From JANNBN01 sp031385545 (lineage in GTDB: Bacteria > Actinomycetota > Acidimicrobiia > Acidimicrobiales > JANYDT01), in the NCBI GenBank assembly GCA_031385545.1, contig JANNBN010000033.1, forward strand, positions 1-64,000: a stretch of DNA of 64,000 bases. The letters are read 5' to 3'. The position numbers were made by a program, and so were the translations under genes. A model generated the notes under the pieces. It was given only the letters and a program-made list of their open reading frames with translations, had not been told where the DNA came from and did no database searches. This document shows, one piece after another, positions 62,342-64,000 of this stretch. The number at the start of each line of letters is the position of its first letter. The first letter of the stretch is position 1.

Positions 62342-63925
62342 ATGAAAGTTTCACATTTCGTCCGGTTGATCGGACTGGCTACGGCCTGCCTCGTGAGCGC
62401 CCCCTCGGCGCAGGCGGGCGCCAATCGCCCGGCCAAACAGGTGATCAGCAATCCCTTCCATGAGTATTCCGGCATCCCCGGACTCAAGCTGGGCTATGGC
62501 GATGTGCTGGCCCAGTGCCAGACCTACAACAACGCGTCCAACACCAACCCGTATGCACCGTTCGTCACCAACGTGAACATCATCAGCGGTGACAACCTCA
62601 ACCTCGGCGCCGGGGTGAACAATGGCTGTCGCACCCCGCAGAACGAAACCGCGATCGCCGTCAACCCGACCAACGCGCTCAATCTGGTGGCCGGTGCGAA
62701 CGACTACCGGGACTGCTGCGTAACCTCCGGGACATCGCAGCGCAACGACGGCAGCGGCTGGGTTTACACCTCCTTCGATGGCGGTACGACCTGGAGCAAT
62801 ATCAAGCTGCCCGGCGTCGGCTTCAGCGGCAACCCGCAGGGGGTGTTCAAGAAGGTCACGTCCGTGGGCGATCCGGCGATCTCCTTCGGTGCCAACAACA
62901 CCGTCTATTACGCCAACATCGGCTTCAACCGTGTTGACGAATCCGACGCCATCTTCGTCAGTGTCTCGAACGACGGCGGTCTGACCTGGGCGCCGCCGGT
63001 GCTGGTCGCCAACAGCGGCGGCAAGACCTTCTTCAACGACAAGGTGTGGATCGGCGCCGATCCTCGCAACGGGAACGCAATCGTCACCTGGACACGCTTC
63101 AGGGACAACCCCACGTACGGCTACGTCGAATCGCCGATCGTCGGCGCCACGACGAGCAACTTCGGCGGAGCCTGGACCAGCTGGGTCGACGTCAGCGGTC
63201 CTTACAAGTACAACCAGGGATCAGTACCGGTCTACGACAACAACGGCAACATCTACGTGTCATTCGAAGGTGCCGTGGCGGCGGACGGGTACAACGACTA
63301 CAACATCGTCGCCCGGTCCACCGACGGCGGCAACACCTTCACCCAGACTGTTCTGAGCCGCAATGTCGACGAGAACTTCCCAATCTTCGGCGGACGCGGC
63401 GTGCTCAGCGGCCTCCATTTCCGCACCAACACCTTCCCGGCACTCACGGTCGACCGCGTGACCGGCAAGCTCTACCTGGCATGGGCCGACAACTCCCTCG
63501 GCAATTCGACAACCACCAGTACACAGGTCTTCATCCAGTCGTCGACCAACGGTGTCATCTGGTCCCCTAAGACTCGGCTGACCACCACACCCGAGGACAA
63601 GATCTACCCCTGGGTGGCCGCCAACGGCGGCAATGTCATCGTCACGTACTACACCCGCGAGTTCGCCGGCAGCGCCAGTCTTCAGCTGGACTACGCCTAC
63701 GTGAAGTCGAACGACGCCGGCGCGACCTGGAGCGCCTCGACCCGGATCACCGAGCAGTCATCCGACCCGGGCATCCAGTTCACCTCAGGTGCCTTCATCG
63801 GCGACTACACCGGCGTGGCCATGGGATCGGACAACATCGCCCATCCCATCTGGACCGACTTCCGCGGCAACCCAGGCGTTACATCGCCCAATCAGGATGC
63901 GGTCACGGCCGCCATACCCCTTTGA
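62342..63925 (+). CDS. Secreted BNR/Asp-box protein, sialidase-like
   Basis: 527 residues. A classical signal peptide (MKVSHFVRLIGLATACLVSAPSAQA) is followed by a beta-propeller with repeated Asp boxes: SFDGGTTW, SNDGGLTW, STDGGNTF and SNDAGATW. The catalytic Arg triad of true sialidases is not clear, so it may be another BNR propeller. ATG at 62342 is preceded by AAAGGAG; a TTG at 62333 extends the frame. Its position after the dead integrase suggests it came as cargo. Confidence 0.8.
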   Translation: MKVSHFVRLIGLATACLVSAPSAQAGANRPAKQVISNPFHEYSGIPGLKLGYGDVLAQCQTYNNASNTNPYAPFVTNVNIISGDNLNLGAGVNNGCRTPQNETAIAVNPTNALNLVAGANDYRDCCVTSGTSQRNDGSGWVYTSFDGGTTWSNIKLPGVGFSGNPQGVFKKVTSVGDPAISFGANNTVYYANIGFNRVDESDAIFVSVSNDGGLTWAPPVLVANSGGKTFFNDKVWIGADPRNGNAIVTWTRFRDNPTYGYVESPIVGATTSNFGGAWTSWVDVSGPYKYNQGSVPVYDNNGNIYVSFEGAVAADGYNDYNIVARSTDGGNTFTQTVLSRNVDENFPIFGGRGVLSGLHFRTNTFPALTVDRVTGKLYLAWADNSLGNSTTTSTQVFIQSSTNGVIWSPKTRLTTTPEDKIYPWVAANGGNVIVTYYTREFAGSASLQLDYAYVKSNDAGATWSASTRITEQSSDPGIQFTSGAFIGDYTGVAMGSDNIAHPIWTDFRGNPGVTSPNQDAVTAAIPL

Positions 63926-63972
63926 TCACTACCCTGGCCGGCTGACGGCAGGCTGCTTCGGGTTCCGCTAAG

Positions 63973-63995
63973 CCGCCGGGGCAGCGCCCCAGCGG
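63973..63995 (+). terminator. Hairpin after the sialidase-like gene
   Basis: CCGC then GGGGC (63973-63976, 63978-63982) pairs with GCCCC then GCGG (63986-63990, 63992-63995), with one mismatch and a three-base loop. It lies 48 bases after the stop. The window ends before any T tract could be judged. Confidence 0.5.
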
Positions 63996-64000
63996 TTCAA

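Overview
The window looks like a stretch of chromosome from a GC-rich Gram-positive bacterium of the Actinobacteria. The evidence is the tsaE-tsaB-rimI-tsaD-groES-groEL order, an amt-glnK-glnD operon, CIRCE half-sites of the TTGGCACTC type, many GTG starts, and many 4-base ATGA or GTGA gene overlaps. A lineage near Acidimicrobiia/Ilumatobacter is my best guess, from gene content only; no rRNA is present to confirm it. Nearly all genes are ordinary chromosomal genes. About 13.7-17.2 kb and 50-64 kb look accessory.

Layout. 0-7 kb: a PAP2-family membrane phosphatase, then the threonylcarbamoyl-adenosine tRNA modification genes (tsaE, tsaB, rimI, tsaD), a CtBP-like dehydrogenase, an HpcH-type aldolase and an Eis-like acetyltransferase. 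7-9.5 kb: a long intergenic region carrying a 112-bp repeat and two CIRCE operators, followed by groES-groEL. 9.6-24 kb: menaquinone genes in scattered pieces (menH, menD-menB, an isochorismate synthase, menE). They are interrupted by a toxin-antitoxin pair, two unrecognised genes and a DUF4143-type ATPase whose promoter carries three 23-bp-spaced repeats. A secreted copper-radical-oxidase-like protein and a DinB-GNAT fusion also lie here. menC is not in the window. 24-34 kb: a NUDIX hydrolase, a YcaQ-like glycosylase, an enoyl-CoA hydratase, the nitrogen operon amt-glnK-glnD with a plausible GlnR box, a PAS/degenerate GGDEF protein, and guaA. 34-50 kb: two membrane proteins, a ferredoxin-P450 pair, a diguanylate cyclase, a B12-binding-like protein with a Dph6-like PP-loop enzyme, a PcrA helicase, a second copy of the 112-bp repeat, sucCD, and an ECF42-type sigma factor with its DGPF partner and a DUF418 membrane protein.

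50-60.5 kb: a cell-surface glycan cluster (glycosyltransferases, initiating sugar-phosphate transferase, 2-oxoglutarate oxygenase, PMT-like membrane protein, flippase, methyltransferase) bracketed by two tRNA-Ser genes. 60.5-64 kb: tRNA-Arg(ACG), then a decayed tyrosine integrase (one in-frame stop and one frameshift), a small unknown gene and a secreted BNR/sialidase-like protein. This has the layout of an old tRNA-targeted insertion.

The most unusual sequence-level signals are: (1) two dispersed 112-bp elements with identical internal spacing, in which CCAACGTTGG-type decamers sit at offsets 0, 21, 42 and 102; (2) a chain of nested mini-ORFs made by an 11-bp tandem repeat that runs into the menD start codon; (3) three dyad repeats in the ATPase promoter, one of them filling the -10/-35 spacer; and (4) at least five genes with a -10 box exactly 6 nt before the start codon, implying leaderless mRNAs.
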